A stretch of 64,000 bases of DNA from Costus lasius (GCA_027563935.2 CM050449.1:73498556-73562555), one strand, 5' to 3'. Counted from the stretch's first letter, positions 35,576-47,680 are shown. Notes: generated by a model from the sequence alone, not told the origin. Numbers and translations: made by a program.

Positions 35576-35587
35576 CAAGTGGGAGAT
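35576..35587 (+). other. Polypurine tract of element F
   Basis: CAAGTGGGAGAT lies directly before the 3' LTR. Confidence 0.85.
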
Positions 35588-37280
35588 TGTTGGGGTATGC
35601 CCTTAAGGCTAATGTTTGAGGCCTGTGGGAATGTATCTGTATCATGTAATAAACTGTTATGTTTATAGTGGCATGGTTGTTATTCAGTTAGCTACATTGT
35701 CTGCTGCAATATATGTTCTTCTGAATAATGTCTCAAAGCTGTTCAGCTGGGCTGACAAGCTATTATGTCCTTAGTCGATATATCTTGGTGAACATGAGAC
35801 AGCCTTGATATGGTTAAGACTAATATGTGTTCTAATCTTATAGGATGCTTCGAGCATGGAATAAGATGTAGACTCATGGGTACATGGGATGTACTGGACA
35901 GACCCTACTAGGATGTTCAATTGTTTGTCACAATGTGAATATTCCTTGGATATGACAAGTGGCACATTTCCTCTGACTTGAGATCACTTGTGTTTTCTAA
36001 ATGATGATTGTCATTGTTTTGAGATAGTTCAATATCATTTGAAACATAATGATTATAGACTATCTTGGATGGTGAGCTTGAGTCAGGTTAGAGCACTAGT
36101 GATAGACATAGGATTGCCGTCTCCTTGTTTAAGGAGTGTGATGTTCTAAAGGGGCCCCCTGGATGAGATGATTGAGAGAGTGTATGGCCATACCCAGGTG
36201 ACTGTGTTCATCTGTTCTAATCATGCTCATCATATTGGAATTACGAGCTTGACAGGCTTGTCCAATAAGAACATCCAGTGGCAAAGGAAATATGCATGCC
36301 TAGTGATTTGAGTCACACTTGTGCTATGGTTTGGGTGTAGTCTTGGAAGACTCTTTCCTTTATATCGGGAGACAGTGATGTGTTGCTAGATACCCCTCAC
36401 TGATCGTGATAACGTGAGTTATCGTTACCGACATTTAGAGGAAACCCTCAGGGTCGCACAATTTGATGATATGGCTTACTTAAGTCAGATCGTGTGGACT
36501 GAATTGTTTGGGTTCAGTTTAAAGGGATTTAATCTCTGATTGTAAGTGAGATCTGGTCTGATCATGTTTGATTGATTAGGGCTTGAGATCGGTAAGCTTC
36601 GATCGAGAGAATGGATGCTAGATCGGTCAGATCAAGAGCATCAAAGAGATCGACGGTTAGATCTGAAGCCTTAGGGTTTAATTAAGATCTAGACCATATT
36701 GCTTGGGATAATTGGTCTTGGACCAAACCGTAATGAACCGGCTCATGAATGAGCGCATGGTTCAAAGTGAAGAGAAGTTTGCGCTTGGGTAAAACCGAAG
36801 TCGCATGAGAGCATGAACGTGGGAGTGGTTTTCTATTTTTAGAAACCACGACTCCTAAGCGTGGACACATCTCTCTCGCTTCATTCACACCTTGTCGCCG
36901 CGCTTGGCTATTGAGTCTTGAGGCATTCTCGCGTGGAGGAGAAGCTAAGACAACAAGGAAGTTTTCGCCAAGGAGATCTCTCATCCTTTCCACTCGACAA
37001 GAACCTTTGGAGAACCTTGCTAGCACAAGGATCAACAAAGAGTAGGCGACATCACCTTGTGTGCGCCACCTAAGGAGAAGATCTACTTTGATCTTTGCTT
37101 CCAAGGAAACATCTTCCCATGGCGATGGTATGATTGCTTTCTTATAATCAAGTTGATCTTTTAGCATGCATATCGATCTTATAACCCTAGTTCCGCAAGA
37201 AGAAAAATTTTATGCGCCATATGCTTTAGGGTTATGCTCCCCCTAGAAGGGGACCCCCCTTATCTTAAGGGGTACTTACA
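35588..37280 (+). repeat. 3' LTR of Copia element F
   Basis: 1693 bp, with no difference from the 5' LTR found by eye. Followed by the duplication TGCTT. Confidence 0.95.
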
Positions 37281-37313
37281 TGCTTGTTGTAGATTCCTGC
37301 AGCAACGAACACC

Positions 37314-40300
37314 ATGAGCTTCAATGTGCGATCCCTACTGGAAAGGGAGAAGTTTGCTGGGCCGAACTTCTCTGACTGGTTCGGACACCTTAAGATCGTT
37401 CTTAAGGCAGAGAGGAAACTGTATGTCCTCGAGACGGCGATACCGCCGCAGCCCGCTCCGAACGCCGCAAGGGCGGTTCGGGATGCCTATGAAAAGCACG
37501 TCAATGATAGCATTGATGTCGCTTGCCTGATGCTGGCGTCTATGACGCCACCGCTGCAGCGTCAGCATGAGGATATGTCGGCTATAGAAATTATAGCGAA
37601 CCTCAAGATGTTGTATGCTGCACAGGCGAGGACAGAACGCTATAATCTGACGAAGCTCTTCTTTCAGAGCAAACTGGCTGAGGGGAGCCCAGTGGGAGCT
37701 CACGTGCTCAAGATGATTGGGCACAAGGAGGCTCTAGAGAAACTGGGGCATACCATCAACCAGGAGCTTGCTGTAGATATTATTCTGCAGTCTCTTCCGC
37801 CTTCTTTCGATGCGTTCATCATTAACTTTAATATGAACAAAATCGATTGTACGCCGGCAGAGCTGCTGAATATGCTCTTGACTACTGAGGAAACTCTGAA
37901 GGGTAAGCCTTCAACCTCTGTCTTGTTGGTTCCTTCTAGGAACAAGAAGAAGGGGAAGAAGGGCAAGGCCCCTGTCAAGAATTACAGCAAGGCCCTGAAA
38001 CAGAAGGTGAAGCGGTCGAAGGATAACAGGTGTTTCCACTGTGGCCAGCTGGGTCACTGGAAAAAGGACTGTAAAGCGCTCCAAGGAGATAAGAGGGGAA
38101 GCATTGCTTCTGGCTCAGGTATATACGTGACGGAAGTCATGGTTTCATCTTCTTCTATATCATGGGTGTTGGACACTGCATGTGGAGTTCACATTTGTTC
38201 AAATGTGCAGGAACTCAAGAGAAGAAGGCAGGTGGGACAGCATGAGGTAGACCTACGCGTTGGAAACGGGGCACGGGTTGCTGCTGTTGCTGTAGGAGAC
38301 TATTTCATCACTTTACCATCTGGCATTGTATTAGAATTGAACAATTGTTATTTTGTACCCAGTATTACCAAGAATATTATCTCTATTCCTGCTCTTGTCA
38401 GGAAAGGATTTGCCTTTGAATGCAAGATTTCAAAGTGTGTTTTAACTTATGATAATATTGTGTATGCAACTGGTTCAATTAACAATGGGTTATTCATGTT
38501 GGACATGGAATATTCTATACAAAACATTGATAATAAGAAAGCCAAGTATGCTGATGACAGCACCTTGCTATGGCATAGTCGTTTAGGCCATATAAACAAG
38601 AAGCGCATTAAGCGGTTGCATGATCATGGACTGCTGGGATCTTTCTCCTATGAGGAGATTGATACATGCAAAGCTTGTTTAATGGGTAAAATGACGAAGT
38701 CTCCTTTTCCTCACAAAGGTCAAAGGACTTCAGGTTTACTTGACCTGATACACAGTGATGTGTGTGGGCCTTTCAGTAAACATGCCAGAGGTGGCTATCA
38801 GTACTTCATTACCTTCACTGATGATTTCAGTAGGTATGGATATGTCTATTTAATGAGACATAAAAGTGAATCTTTTGACAAGTTCAAAGAGTTCAAAAAT
38901 GAAGTACAAAATCAGTTAGGCCGAAATATCAAGGCACTTCGTTCTGATCGAGGTGGAGAATACCTGAGTCATACGTTTACTGACTATCTGAAGGAGTGTG
39001 GGATTATCTCACAGCTCACTCCGCCAGGAACACCGCAGTGGAATGGTGTGTCCGAGAGGAGAAATAGAACGTTACTTGATATGGTTCGTTCTATGATGAG
39101 TCAGGCTACTCTTCCATATTCCTTTTGGGGTTTTGCACTGGAAACAGCTGCAAAGGTACTAAACCGAGTGCCATCCAAGGCAGTTTCAAAGACGCCATAT
39201 GAGCTATGGTATGGGAAACAGCCTAGCTTGACATTTATCAGGATCTGGGGTTGCGAGGCTTATGTCAAAAAGCTCGCCTCTGGGAAACTGGAGAGCAGAT
39301 CTGAGAAATGCATCTTTGTCGGTTACCCTAAGGAAACTAAGGGTTATTATTTCTACGATCCCAAAGAGAACAAGATATTTGTTGCTCAGACGGCCATATT
39401 TCTTGAGAAGGAGTTTCTTCTGCAAGAGGCCAGTGGGAGAGAAATAAAGCTGGATGAGATTCCAGAGGAAGGACAAAGTAGTCAGGCAGAGTTGGATGTG
39501 CCTGAGCCAGTAGATCAGGTTACTGAACAACCTGAGGCTCAGATATCACGGGAACCGCGAAGATCGGGTAGGATCCGTCGACAGCCTGAGCGCTATGTCG
39601 GAGTCTACATCATTGATAATGATGAACCCCTAACTTATGCGGATGCGGTCAGTGGACCGGAGTCAGCTAGATGGCTTGAAGCTATGCGAGCCGAGATGGA
39701 CTCCATGTCAGATAACCAAGTTTGGGATTTGGTTGATCCGCCTCCGGGAGTAATCCCTATAGGCTGTAAATGGATCTTCAAGAAGAAGATTGACATGGAT
39801 GGTAACGTGGTTACCTATAAAGGCAGGCTAGTTGCGAAAGGTTTCAAACAAATCTACGGGATAGATTATGATGAAACTTTCTCACCTGTAGCCATGTTTA
39901 AGTCTATTCGGATTCTTTTCGTGATAGCTGCATATTACGATTATGAGATCTGGCAGATGGATGTGAAGACAGCTTTCCTTAATGGAAATCTGGATGAGGA
40001 TGTGTATATGACACAACCAGAAGGTTTCACTAATCCATCAGATCGTCATAAAATATGCAAGTTAAAGAAGTCCATTTATGGACTTAAACAAGCATCTAGG
40101 AGCTGGAATATTCGTTTTGATGAATCAATCTCTGAGTTTGGTTTCATCAAGAACGAGGATGACCCGTGTGTATATAAGAGGTTTAGTGGGAGCGTGATTA
40201 CATTCCTAATCCTCTACGTCGATGATATCTTGATCATTGGAAATGATATTCCTGAACTGCATGCTGTTAAGGCATGGTTAGGAAAATGTTTCCAGATGAA

Positions 40301-41198
40301 AGATTTAGGAGAAGCAGCCTATGTATTAGGTGTGAAGATCTACAGGGATAGATCTAAGAAGCTTCTCGGGCTGTGCCAGAGTACTTACATCGATAAGGTC
40401 CTGGAGAGATTCCATTTAGATAATTCTAAACGTGGATATCTTCCAGTCAGACATGGTCTGAATCTTTCGAAGAGTCAGTGTCCACAAACACAGACTGAGA
40501 AAGATGAAATGGACAATACGCCTTATGCTTCGGCTATTGGGTCCATTATGTATGCGATGTTGTGTACTCGCCCAGACGTCGCTTACGGGTTAAGCGTAAC
40601 CAGTCGATTCCAAAGTAATCCAGGTTTGGCGCACTGGATTGCAGTCAAGAACATTTTAAAATATCTGCGGAGGACCAAAGATATGTTCTTGATATATGGT
40701 GGTCAGGAAGAACTCAGTATAGAGGGATATACTGACGCTTCGTTCCAGTCGGACCAGGATGATTTCCGATCGCAATCAGGCTATGTTTTTAGCTTGAATG
40801 GTGGAGCAGTGGTGTGGAAGAGTTTCAAACAGTCAACTGTTGCTGATTCCACAACAGAAGCCGAGTATGTTGCAGCCTCGGAAGCATCCAAGGAGGCAGT
40901 GTGGATTCGTAAGTTCGTGAGAGAACTTGGTGTCGTTCCTTCGAGTGCTGATCCTTTGGTTATCTTCTGTGATAACACTGGAGCCATCGCACAAGCAAAG
41001 GAACCGCGGTCGCACCAGAAGTCCAAGCACATACAGAGACGGTTTCACTTGATCCGGGAGATCATTGATCGAGGCGAGATCAAAATATGCAAGGTTCATA
41101 CAGATGACAATCTGGCAGACACACTTACCAAGCCTCTGGCGCAGCAGAAGCATGAGAAGCACTGTAATAATATGGGTTTGAGATTTCTCAACCATTAG
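37314..41198 (+). CDS. Copia Gag-Pol polyprotein of element E, intact
   Basis: A 1294-aa ORF, collinear with that of C and closely similar throughout. Gag has zinc knuckle CFHCGQLGHWKKDC, protease LDTACGVHIC (Asp287), integrase HHCC and the D35E triad, RT YVDD at 968-971, and RNase H motifs YTDAS, TTEAEY and FCDNTG. No stop or frameshift is present. The normal leader is broken by 9.1 kb of element F 28 bp upstream of the ATG, so E's own transcript can no longer reach gag-pol directly. The U5 and 3' LTR of F could only provide promoter activity from F's 3' LTR, which lies 33 bp upstream of this ORF; this is speculative. Confidence 0.95.
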   Translation: MSFNVRSLLEREKFAGPNFSDWFGHLKIVLKAERKLYVLETAIPPQPAPNAARAVRDAYEKHVNDSIDVACLMLASMTPPLQRQHEDMSAIEIIANLKMLYAAQARTERYNLTKLFFQSKLAEGSPVGAHVLKMIGHKEALEKLGHTINQELAVDIILQSLPPSFDAFIINFNMNKIDCTPAELLNMLLTTEETLKGKPSTSVLLVPSRNKKKGKKGKAPVKNYSKALKQKVKRSKDNRCFHCGQLGHWKKDCKALQGDKRGSIASGSGIYVTEVMVSSSSISWVLDTACGVHICSNVQELKRRRQVGQHEVDLRVGNGARVAAVAVGDYFITLPSGIVLELNNCYFVPSITKNIISIPALVRKGFAFECKISKCVLTYDNIVYATGSINNGLFMLDMEYSIQNIDNKKAKYADDSTLLWHSRLGHINKKRIKRLHDHGLLGSFSYEEIDTCKACLMGKMTKSPFPHKGQRTSGLLDLIHSDVCGPFSKHARGGYQYFITFTDDFSRYGYVYLMRHKSESFDKFKEFKNEVQNQLGRNIKALRSDRGGEYLSHTFTDYLKECGIISQLTPPGTPQWNGVSERRNRTLLDMVRSMMSQATLPYSFWGFALETAAKVLNRVPSKAVSKTPYELWYGKQPSLTFIRIWGCEAYVKKLASGKLESRSEKCIFVGYPKETKGYYFYDPKENKIFVAQTAIFLEKEFLLQEASGREIKLDEIPEEGQSSQAELDVPEPVDQVTEQPEAQISREPRRSGRIRRQPERYVGVYIIDNDEPLTYADAVSGPESARWLEAMRAEMDSMSDNQVWDLVDPPPGVIPIGCKWIFKKKIDMDGNVVTYKGRLVAKGFKQIYGIDYDETFSPVAMFKSIRILFVIAAYYDYEIWQMDVKTAFLNGNLDEDVYMTQPEGFTNPSDRHKICKLKKSIYGLKQASRSWNIRFDESISEFGFIKNEDDPCVYKRFSGSVITFLILYVDDILIIGNDIPELHAVKAWLGKCFQMKDLGEAAYVLGVKIYRDRSKKLLGLCQSTYIDKVLERFHLDNSKRGYLPVRHGLNLSKSQCPQTQTEKDEMDNTPYASAIGSIMYAMLCTRPDVAYGLSVTSRFQSNPGLAHWIAVKNILKYLRRTKDMFLIYGGQEELSIEGYTDASFQSDQDDFRSQSGYVFSLNGGAVVWKSFKQSTVADSTTEAEYVAASEASKEAVWIRKFVRELGVVPSSADPLVIFCDNTGAIAQAKEPRSHQKSKHIQRRFHLIREIIDRGEIKICKVHTDDNLADTLTKPLAQQKHEKHCNNMGLRFLNH

Positions 41199-41206
41199 AT
41201 TAAGTG

Positions 41207-41218
41207 CAAGTGGGAGAT
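41207..41218 (+). other. Polypurine tract of element E
   Basis: CAAGTGGGAGAT lies directly before the 3' LTR. Confidence 0.85.
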
Positions 41219-42262
41219 TGTTGGGGTATGCCCTTAAGGCTAATGTTTGAGGCCTTGGGATTGTATTAGTATCATGTAATAAACTCTTAAGTTTATAAAG
41301 GCATGGTTATTATTCAGGTTGTTACCTTGTCTGCTGTAATAAGTGTACTTCTGAATAATGTCTCAAAGCTGTTCAGCTAGGCTGACAGGCTATATGTCCT
41401 TAGTCGAGATATCTTGGTGAACATGAGACAGCCTTGATATGATTGAGACTAATATGAGTGCTAATCTTATAGGATGCTTCGAGCATGGAATAAGATGTAG
41501 ACTCATGGGTACATTGGATGTACTGGACAGACCCTACTGGGATATTCCATTGCTTGTCACAATGTGAATAATCCTTGTAAGCAGCAAGTGGCACATGTCC
41601 TTTGACTTGAGATCACTTGTGTTTCTAAATGATGATTGTCATTGTCTTGAGGTAGTTCAATATCATTTGAAACATAATGATTATAGACTATCTTGGATGG
41701 TGAGCTTGAATCAGGTTAGGACACTAGTGATAGACATAGGATTGCCGTCTCCTTGTTTAAGGAGTGTGATGTTCTAAAGGGCCCCCTTATGAGATGATTG
41801 AGATAGTGTATGGCCATACCCAGATGACTATGTGCATCTGATCTAATCATGCTCATCGTATTGGAGTTACAGGCTTGACATGCTTGTCCAATAAGAACAT
41901 CCAGTGGTAAAGGACATATGTATGCCTTGTGAATTGAGTCACACTTGTGCTATGGTTTGGGAGTAGTCTTGGAAGACTCTTTCCTTTATATCGGGAGACA
42001 GTGATGTGTTGCTAGATACCCCTCACTGATCGTGATAACGTAAGTTATCGTTACCGACATTTAGAGGAAACCCTCAGGGTCGCACAATTTGGTGATATGG
42101 CTTACTTAAGTCAGATCGTATGGACTGGATTCTTTGAGTTCAGATTAAAGGGATTTAATCTCTGATTGTAAGTGAGATCTGGTCTGATCATGTTTGATTG
42201 ATTAGGGCTTGAGATCGGTAAGCTTCGATCGAGAGAGGTGATGCTAGATCGGAGAGATCAGG

Positions 42263-44865
42263 TGTAAAACCCGAGAATTTTGATGTATTAAACCTCGGTA
42301 TGTGACTCATTTTAATTATCTATAATCAGGTATTTATTAACCTTGTTGGTGGGATTTTTGGCTAAGGGGAAAATTATTCTCCTGCAGGGCAAAAATAAGT
42401 TGCTGTGGAGGAGTCTTGAACCTGAGACCTCTCCTGTGTATGTTGTCCTGGCTACCAGAGTTCCAGCCCAGTCTTTGTGTTAGGTATGTGGGCGCCCCCT
42501 TATTATGTGAGTATACAGATTAAATGCAGATTTCACTTAAGTGACTTGGCATCACTTAAGTTGTTTCCGATTTTCATCCTAACCCTAACCGACCCTTACG
42601 ATTTTTCCTCTCCCTCTCGTGGACTCTCGTGGACGATTTGCAGCCGCGCCTTCCCCTTTCGTCCAGCTCCTTTCCGGCGAGGTTCCGGCGGCGGCGCTTG
42701 GTTTTCCGGCGTGGTGGACAGCGGCGACGTGTGGGAGCTTCAAACAAGCCTCTTTGCTCACGATTTGCTTGCAAATCATCCTCAAGGCGAGTGGAAATCC
42801 TATGTTACTTGTAATCCGATTATATGATCTTTCCCTTGACATGTTTTCTTGCTTTGTGATGGAAAAACGAGTAGCTTACCATGAAACCGTGATCACCCAT
42901 TTGAAGTTTCGAAAATCAGATTTAGGGGCTCTAATCATAGGGCTTTTCGTTCTTTACTTGATTAGATGTCTTATGAGGATGAGTGATCATGATCTTGAGC
43001 TTCAATTTGATTGTATGATGTATTCATGAAAAACCCTAGAGTATGACATGCGCCCATGCCCTAAATTGATGAAATTTCATGCTAACTTTTGGGGAAAACT
43101 TAGGATTCATGAAATTAGAAGTATGAGGGAATTTATCATGAATTTTATGCTATTTTTGGAGCCTTAATTCATGCTGGCCGAAATTTACCCTAGGGGTATT
43201 TTGGTCAATGTTCAGTTAACTTTTGGGGCAAAGCTGTTATTCATGTAATTGAGTTTATATGGTGCTTAAATATGATTTTTGCCTAATTTTAGGAATTTTC
43301 TATGCATAGTTACAAGTGTAATCGTTCTCTTGAAATTAAGTGATGGTAATGTGTGCAATGTTTGTAAATTCTGTTTGATAACCTAGAATATAGATGTTAC
43401 AATCTAATTGCATGAAATCTAGGATTAACACATTATACCTGCATGGGAACATTTGTTGAGAACTTAGCATGGTATCTTCCTAACCTGATTGCATGAAACT
43501 TAAGGACTACCCTGTCTAAAACACTTATGCTGTGTAATTAATTGCGGGTGGTGAGTTCGATAAGTTAGATATCCGGGTATTAGTCTTCGGCTATATGTGT
43601 GTGGTGTAAGTCATATCTAGTATGTGTGACCCTGGAGATATTGTGAAGTGGGGCAAAGTGCCACGCCTTGGTCAGGCGGGGGCCACCACTTGATCTTCCT
43701 TCACAGATGTGATTAGTTTAGCATAAGAGAGACAAAGTGCCACGCTACTGGTAAGCGAGGGCCACCTCTTGAACTCTCTGACTGCTGTGTGACCAATGTG
43801 GGGAAACAAAGTGCCACGCCGTGACTTGGCGGGGGCCACCTCTTGATTTACCACATTGTCTGAGTGGGTAGATGGAGATCAGCGTGCCACGTCTTAGCTA
43901 GACGGGGGCCACCTCCTGATTCCTCCCCTACTGTTTGGCATGCATGCATTCTCTGAGCCCTGACGAGGGAAGGGTCGGACCTTTGTGGTCGTTTCGTTCT
44001 GTTCTGGATTTGGACATGTTAGGATGTGCATCTACGTATGTGTTCTGTTTCGCCATGTGATATGCACGTTTCTATTTCGGTTTTGTTGTATTATGATTAG
44101 ATTTCGCCATGTGGATTATTTTGTAAGTTGTGTTCTTATCTGTATTTGATTTGATATTTAATAATCGCATTCGGTAAATGTTTTGAAAAACCTTACATGC
44201 TATATTTTGAATGTATTAATGGAGGGGTTTCATAGGGTTCTCACTTGCGGAGCTGTTAGCTCACCCCCTCTAATATCTACAGGTGAGAGACCGTGATTGA
44301 TACAGCGTTATGCACCTTGAGATATGAGTAGCTTGACGAAGCTTTGGGCTTTGTGATATGGACCTTGTAAAAGATTTCGGTTGTATTTGAATACTTGTAT
44401 CGTGACTCCGTTATCTGGGGCCTGCGTGCCTGTATTAGTTATACTTCGTTTTGGATGATGGATACTATATTCTGGTTACATGTGAGGGCTTAGGCCCATT
44501 TTGTTAAAAGATTTCGGTTGTGGTATTTTCATCGTTTTGATGGGATTTTATGTTCAGTCTGCTGTGATATGAGATTTTGTCTCCGTATATGTATAGTACG
44601 GAGTTGTGAACTGATTCGGTTATGTTTAGTATTATATAAGTTGAAATTTACTTGTTGTTATGAATCAGTACAGCATGTACATGTATGGGAATTTTCCCGA
44701 CCTTGTATGTACGCATACATGCTGCCGGATTTTTGTATAAATTTTCAGATCTTTTATTCCCTAGCTCCGTTAGTAGTATGATCTTGGCGTTCGGTTTTAT
44801 TTCTCGTGACGTTCCTCGTATGATTTCCGCATGAACTTCGGGGTTAAGTATCGAGGGGCGTTACA
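42263..44865 (+). mobile_element. G: solo LTR of a chromovirus-type element
   Basis: It is 2603 bp, starting TGTAAAACCCGAG and ending GGGGCGTTACA. The duplication TCAGG lies at 42258-42262 and 44866-44870, which shows an LTR-element insertion followed by loss of the internal part through LTR-LTR recombination. It shares repeat blocks with the LTR of D but in the other orientation. Some reading frames of 60-136 codons occur near 42480-43030, with no recognisable domain. Confidence 0.9.
43645..43925. repeat. Four diverged repeats in solo LTR G
   Basis: Four copies, about 70-80 bp apart, of CAAAGTGCCACGC followed by GCGGGGGCCACC(T/A)CTTGA-like sequence. The complement of this block is repeated three times in the LTR of D at 20088-20300. 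Confidence 0.85.
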
Positions 44866-45511
44866 TCAGGGGCATCAGGAGATGAACGGTTGGATCATAA
44901 GCCTTGGGGTTCGATTTGGTCTAGACCAAGTGGCTTGAGCTATTTCGGTTTGGTTTGATGAACCAAAGCCGATTTGACATTTTGGATTGAACCGGTTCAC
45001 ATATATGAACGCTTGGTTCAATGCCAAAATGCGTTTTGGGTTGGCTTGAACGCATGGCTTGATTGACTTCCATTTATGGAAAGTCATCAAGGGCCGGTTT
45101 TGCTTCAATGCCAAAAACGCTTATGCGTTGAGCTCCTCACTTCAACGCCTTGATTCTTTTCGAGGTGTGGTTGACGAAGGTGTGGAGTAGACATCCAAGA
45201 GAAGCTCTCGGCCGAACGGATTCATCTCATCAAACCCTTTCCATTCGACAAGAGAAGGCTTGGGTGTCTTGCTAGCACAAGAGATCTCAAGGAAGTGAGC
45301 ATCTTCATCTTGTGTGTGGACTTGTGGAGGAGACCTAGTTTGATCTCTTCTTCCAAACCGAATTCCAAGCTTATGGCGTTGGTATGATTTCTCATAACTT
45401 AAGTTGATCATATAGTTTCATATGCGATTTTGAAACCCTATTTTCCGCCATGCATGCTAGATGCGCATGATTAGGGTTTTTCCCCCCCCCTTTATGTTAG
45501 GGGTTCCTTCA

Positions 45512-46073
45512 TAGAGAACACTGTAGCTCCCTGTAATTGATCAAATAGATCATCAATTTTGGGAAGAGGATACTTATTCTTGATAGTCACTTGATTCAAC
45601 TGCCTGTAGTCTATACACATCCTCAGGGTTCCATCTTTCTTCTTTACAAACAGCACTGGCGCTCCCCAGGGAGAAGCACTAGGCCGAATATACCCTTTCT
45701 CTAGCAATTCCTCCAGTTATTTCTTAAGCTCGGCCAACTCTGAAGTAGCCATACGGTAAGGAGCTCTGGAGATAGGTGCCGTACCTGGCGCCAACTCAAT
45801 GCCAAACTCTACTTCTCTAATCGGTGGCAAGCCTGAAAATTCCTCAGAGAACACATTAGGAAACTCTTTCACCACCGCCATCTGAGTCAAATCAGAAGTA
45901 GAATCATCCTGCACCTTAACATATGCAAGGTAACCCTTACACCCACTAGCAAGTAACTTTCTGGCCTGCAGAAAAGATATTACATGCGGTCCTTGGTCCG
46001 ACACTAGACCTCTCACAAAAAGCCGATTCCCATCTAGCAGATTTAAAGTGATTACTTTCTCAAAGCAATCCAC
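45512..46073 (-). pseudogene. Chromovirus D: end of protease region and start of RT
   Basis: Minus-strand frame from VDCFEKVITLNL through PPIREVEFGIELAPG and AELKK (46073-45717), then a TAA at about 45716 where KQLEEL would be expected, then [20 protein letters not shown] and [20 protein letters not shown] (45707-45530). The frame is interrupted by element E at 45516 and resumes at 24605. The stop fits a C-to-T change of CAA. Confidence 0.9.
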
Positions 46074-47569
46074 AGAGCATCATGTGAGGACAACCAATCC
46101 ATACCTAGAATGACATCATAGTCTTGCATGTCTAGGAGGATTAAATCCACTAGAAACTCATAACCCTCTACATGCACCACACAATCAGTATACACAGTGT
46201 CTGTAGATAATGACTTTCCTAAGGGAGTACTGACAGACACAACATAATCTAGCATCTTAGGTACAACAGGTAAACATGCAGCAAACTTAACAGATACAAA
46301 AGACAAATTTGCACCAGGATCAAATAAAATGCGAGCTAACTGATCAAATACAAATAAGGTACCTTCCACAACGGATCGGGAAGCTCGTGTATCCTTCTCA
46401 GCCACAGCATAAACTCTAGTCTGGACTGTAGGCTTATCTGCGCCTCTAGGCTGTATCTCAGGCTCTTTGCAGTCCCTGACCATGTGCCCTGGTTTCTTAC
46501 ACCTGAAGCATACACCATTCCTCTTATGACAGTCTTTCACTAGGTGTCCCTTGAGCCCACAATAACTACAAGTCCGGTCCTCTGTGATACTGTTTCTTAC
46601 ATCCCTGGCATCCCTGAACTGCTGCGGTGTATCCTTGGACTGCTGCGGTGCCTTGTAGGAGTAAGGCTTATACCTGCTCTTTTTGTAGTCCTTATGTTTA
46701 GGGTACTTCTTACCCTTGCCGCCACTGCCATACTGAGGAACCGCCGCCTCAGCCGCAGGAACCACTGCCACGGCAACATGAGAACTCCTCTCAGCTATGT
46801 ATCTCTCAATGGTGCGTGCTCGCCCAACAGTCTCAACATAGGTCTCCAAATGCTGAGCACCAACCTGCTCTCTAATGTCCCATCTGAGACCTCTAAGAAA
46901 CTTAGTAGCTCTCCTCTTTTCAGTGTTTATCAGGTGAGGAGCATACTTTCCCAATTTCGTGAACTGTAATTCATACTGGTCCACAGTCATATCACCCTGC
47001 TCCAGGTGAATAAATTCCACCTCTCGGTCCTCAACCAAGCTATCGGGGAAGTACTTCTCGTTAAATCGAGACAAGAAGTAAGGCCAATCTACAGTCTCAT
47101 GTCTTTCTTCGGCAAGTCTCACCACGCCCTTCCACCACTCATCTGCGTCAGCACGCATCATATAGGTGGTCAGACATAACTTGTCTTCGTCCGAGCAACG
47201 CATAACTTGGAAAATCTTTTCCAAGCACAACTGCCAGTTCTCGGCAGTACTGGATTCTGAGCCCCCATAAAAAGAACTAGGACCCAGTTTCTGGAATTCA
47301 CTCACAAGTGAAGCATAGCGCCTGTGAGCGCCCTCCTGAGAGTCATCCCCCACCGCTCGAGTAGTAGTCTGGGGTCTCTCTTGAGTCAGCTGCTGCAAGA
47401 GCTGCTGTTGCGCCTCTTGATGCTGAGTCTGTTGCTGCTGCAGCATCTGAGCTTGCCTCTCTATCATGGCACCTTGTTGCTGTACCATGCCAGCCAGAGC
47501 CTCAATAGTTCTCGTGAGATTCGGGGTCTGCTCGCCCTCATCACTAGCATTTCCTCTGGTTCGCACCAT
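46055..47569 (-). pseudogene. Chromovirus D: Gag and protease
   Basis: A 505-codon open frame from MVRTRGNASD. Residues 26-65 are glutamine-rich and probably coiled. A capsid-like region follows (WQLCLEKIF, DEWWKGVV, FLSRFNEKYFP, about 95-260). A basic stretch leads into two CCHC zinc knuckles, CSYCGLKGHLVKDC (334-347) and CFRCKKPGHMVRDC (354-367). The protease region has LFDPGANLSFVS (Asp417) and VILGMDWL (486-493). The active triad is DPG rather than D[ST]G, which probably inactivates it. At SHDAL a one-base deletion (about 46065) throws the frame off, so Gag-protease ends early in IALRK. Confidence 0.9.
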
Positions 47570-47680
47570 CTTAAATGCCTACACACACATATCATAGTCA
47601 GGAAAACAATCATAAACCTAACAGGTGTCTAGCAATACACAAACATGTTTTCCCCCGAACTAAGTTTTAGCTAGCCAACT

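Larger units (their letters stand above)
28160..37280 (+). mobile_element. Element F: Copia LTR retrotransposon of the same family, one nonsense codon
   Basis: It is 9121 bp with two 1693-bp LTRs in which I found no difference. The target duplication TGCTT is at 28155-28159 and 37281-37285, in the leader of E, 28 bp before E's gag start. Primer site, leader, polypurine tract and gag-pol are all present. Gag-pol is interrupted by one TAG. The identical LTRs make this probably the youngest insertion in the window, or one with recently converted LTRs. Confidence 0.95.
24606..45511 (+). mobile_element. Element E: Copia LTR retrotransposon of the same family as C, itself interrupted by F and G
   Basis: The target duplication TAGAG lies at 24601-24605 and 45512-45516, and element D's RT frame continues across it. 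Without the nested insertions the element is about 9.2 kb. The LTRs are 1689 and 1685 bp; the length difference is a C run of 13 versus 9. Only about three substitutions were seen between them. Gag-pol is intact. F sits in its leader just before gag, and G sits in its 3' LTR. Confidence 0.95.
41219..45511 (+). repeat. 3' LTR of Copia element E, split by solo LTR G
   Basis: The LTR sequence is 41219-42262 and 44871-45511, with TCAGG repeated at 44866-44870. The first part appears identical to the 5' LTR. The second part shows about three substitutions and a shorter C run (9 versus 13). It ends TTCCTTCA before the duplication TAGAG. Confidence 0.95.

Noticed and set aside
42477..43029. Overlapping plus-strand frames of 116 and 136 codons as a possible gene inside G.
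   Set aside because: Low-complexity arginine/proline-rich translation, overlapping frames on both strands, and position inside a solo LTR.
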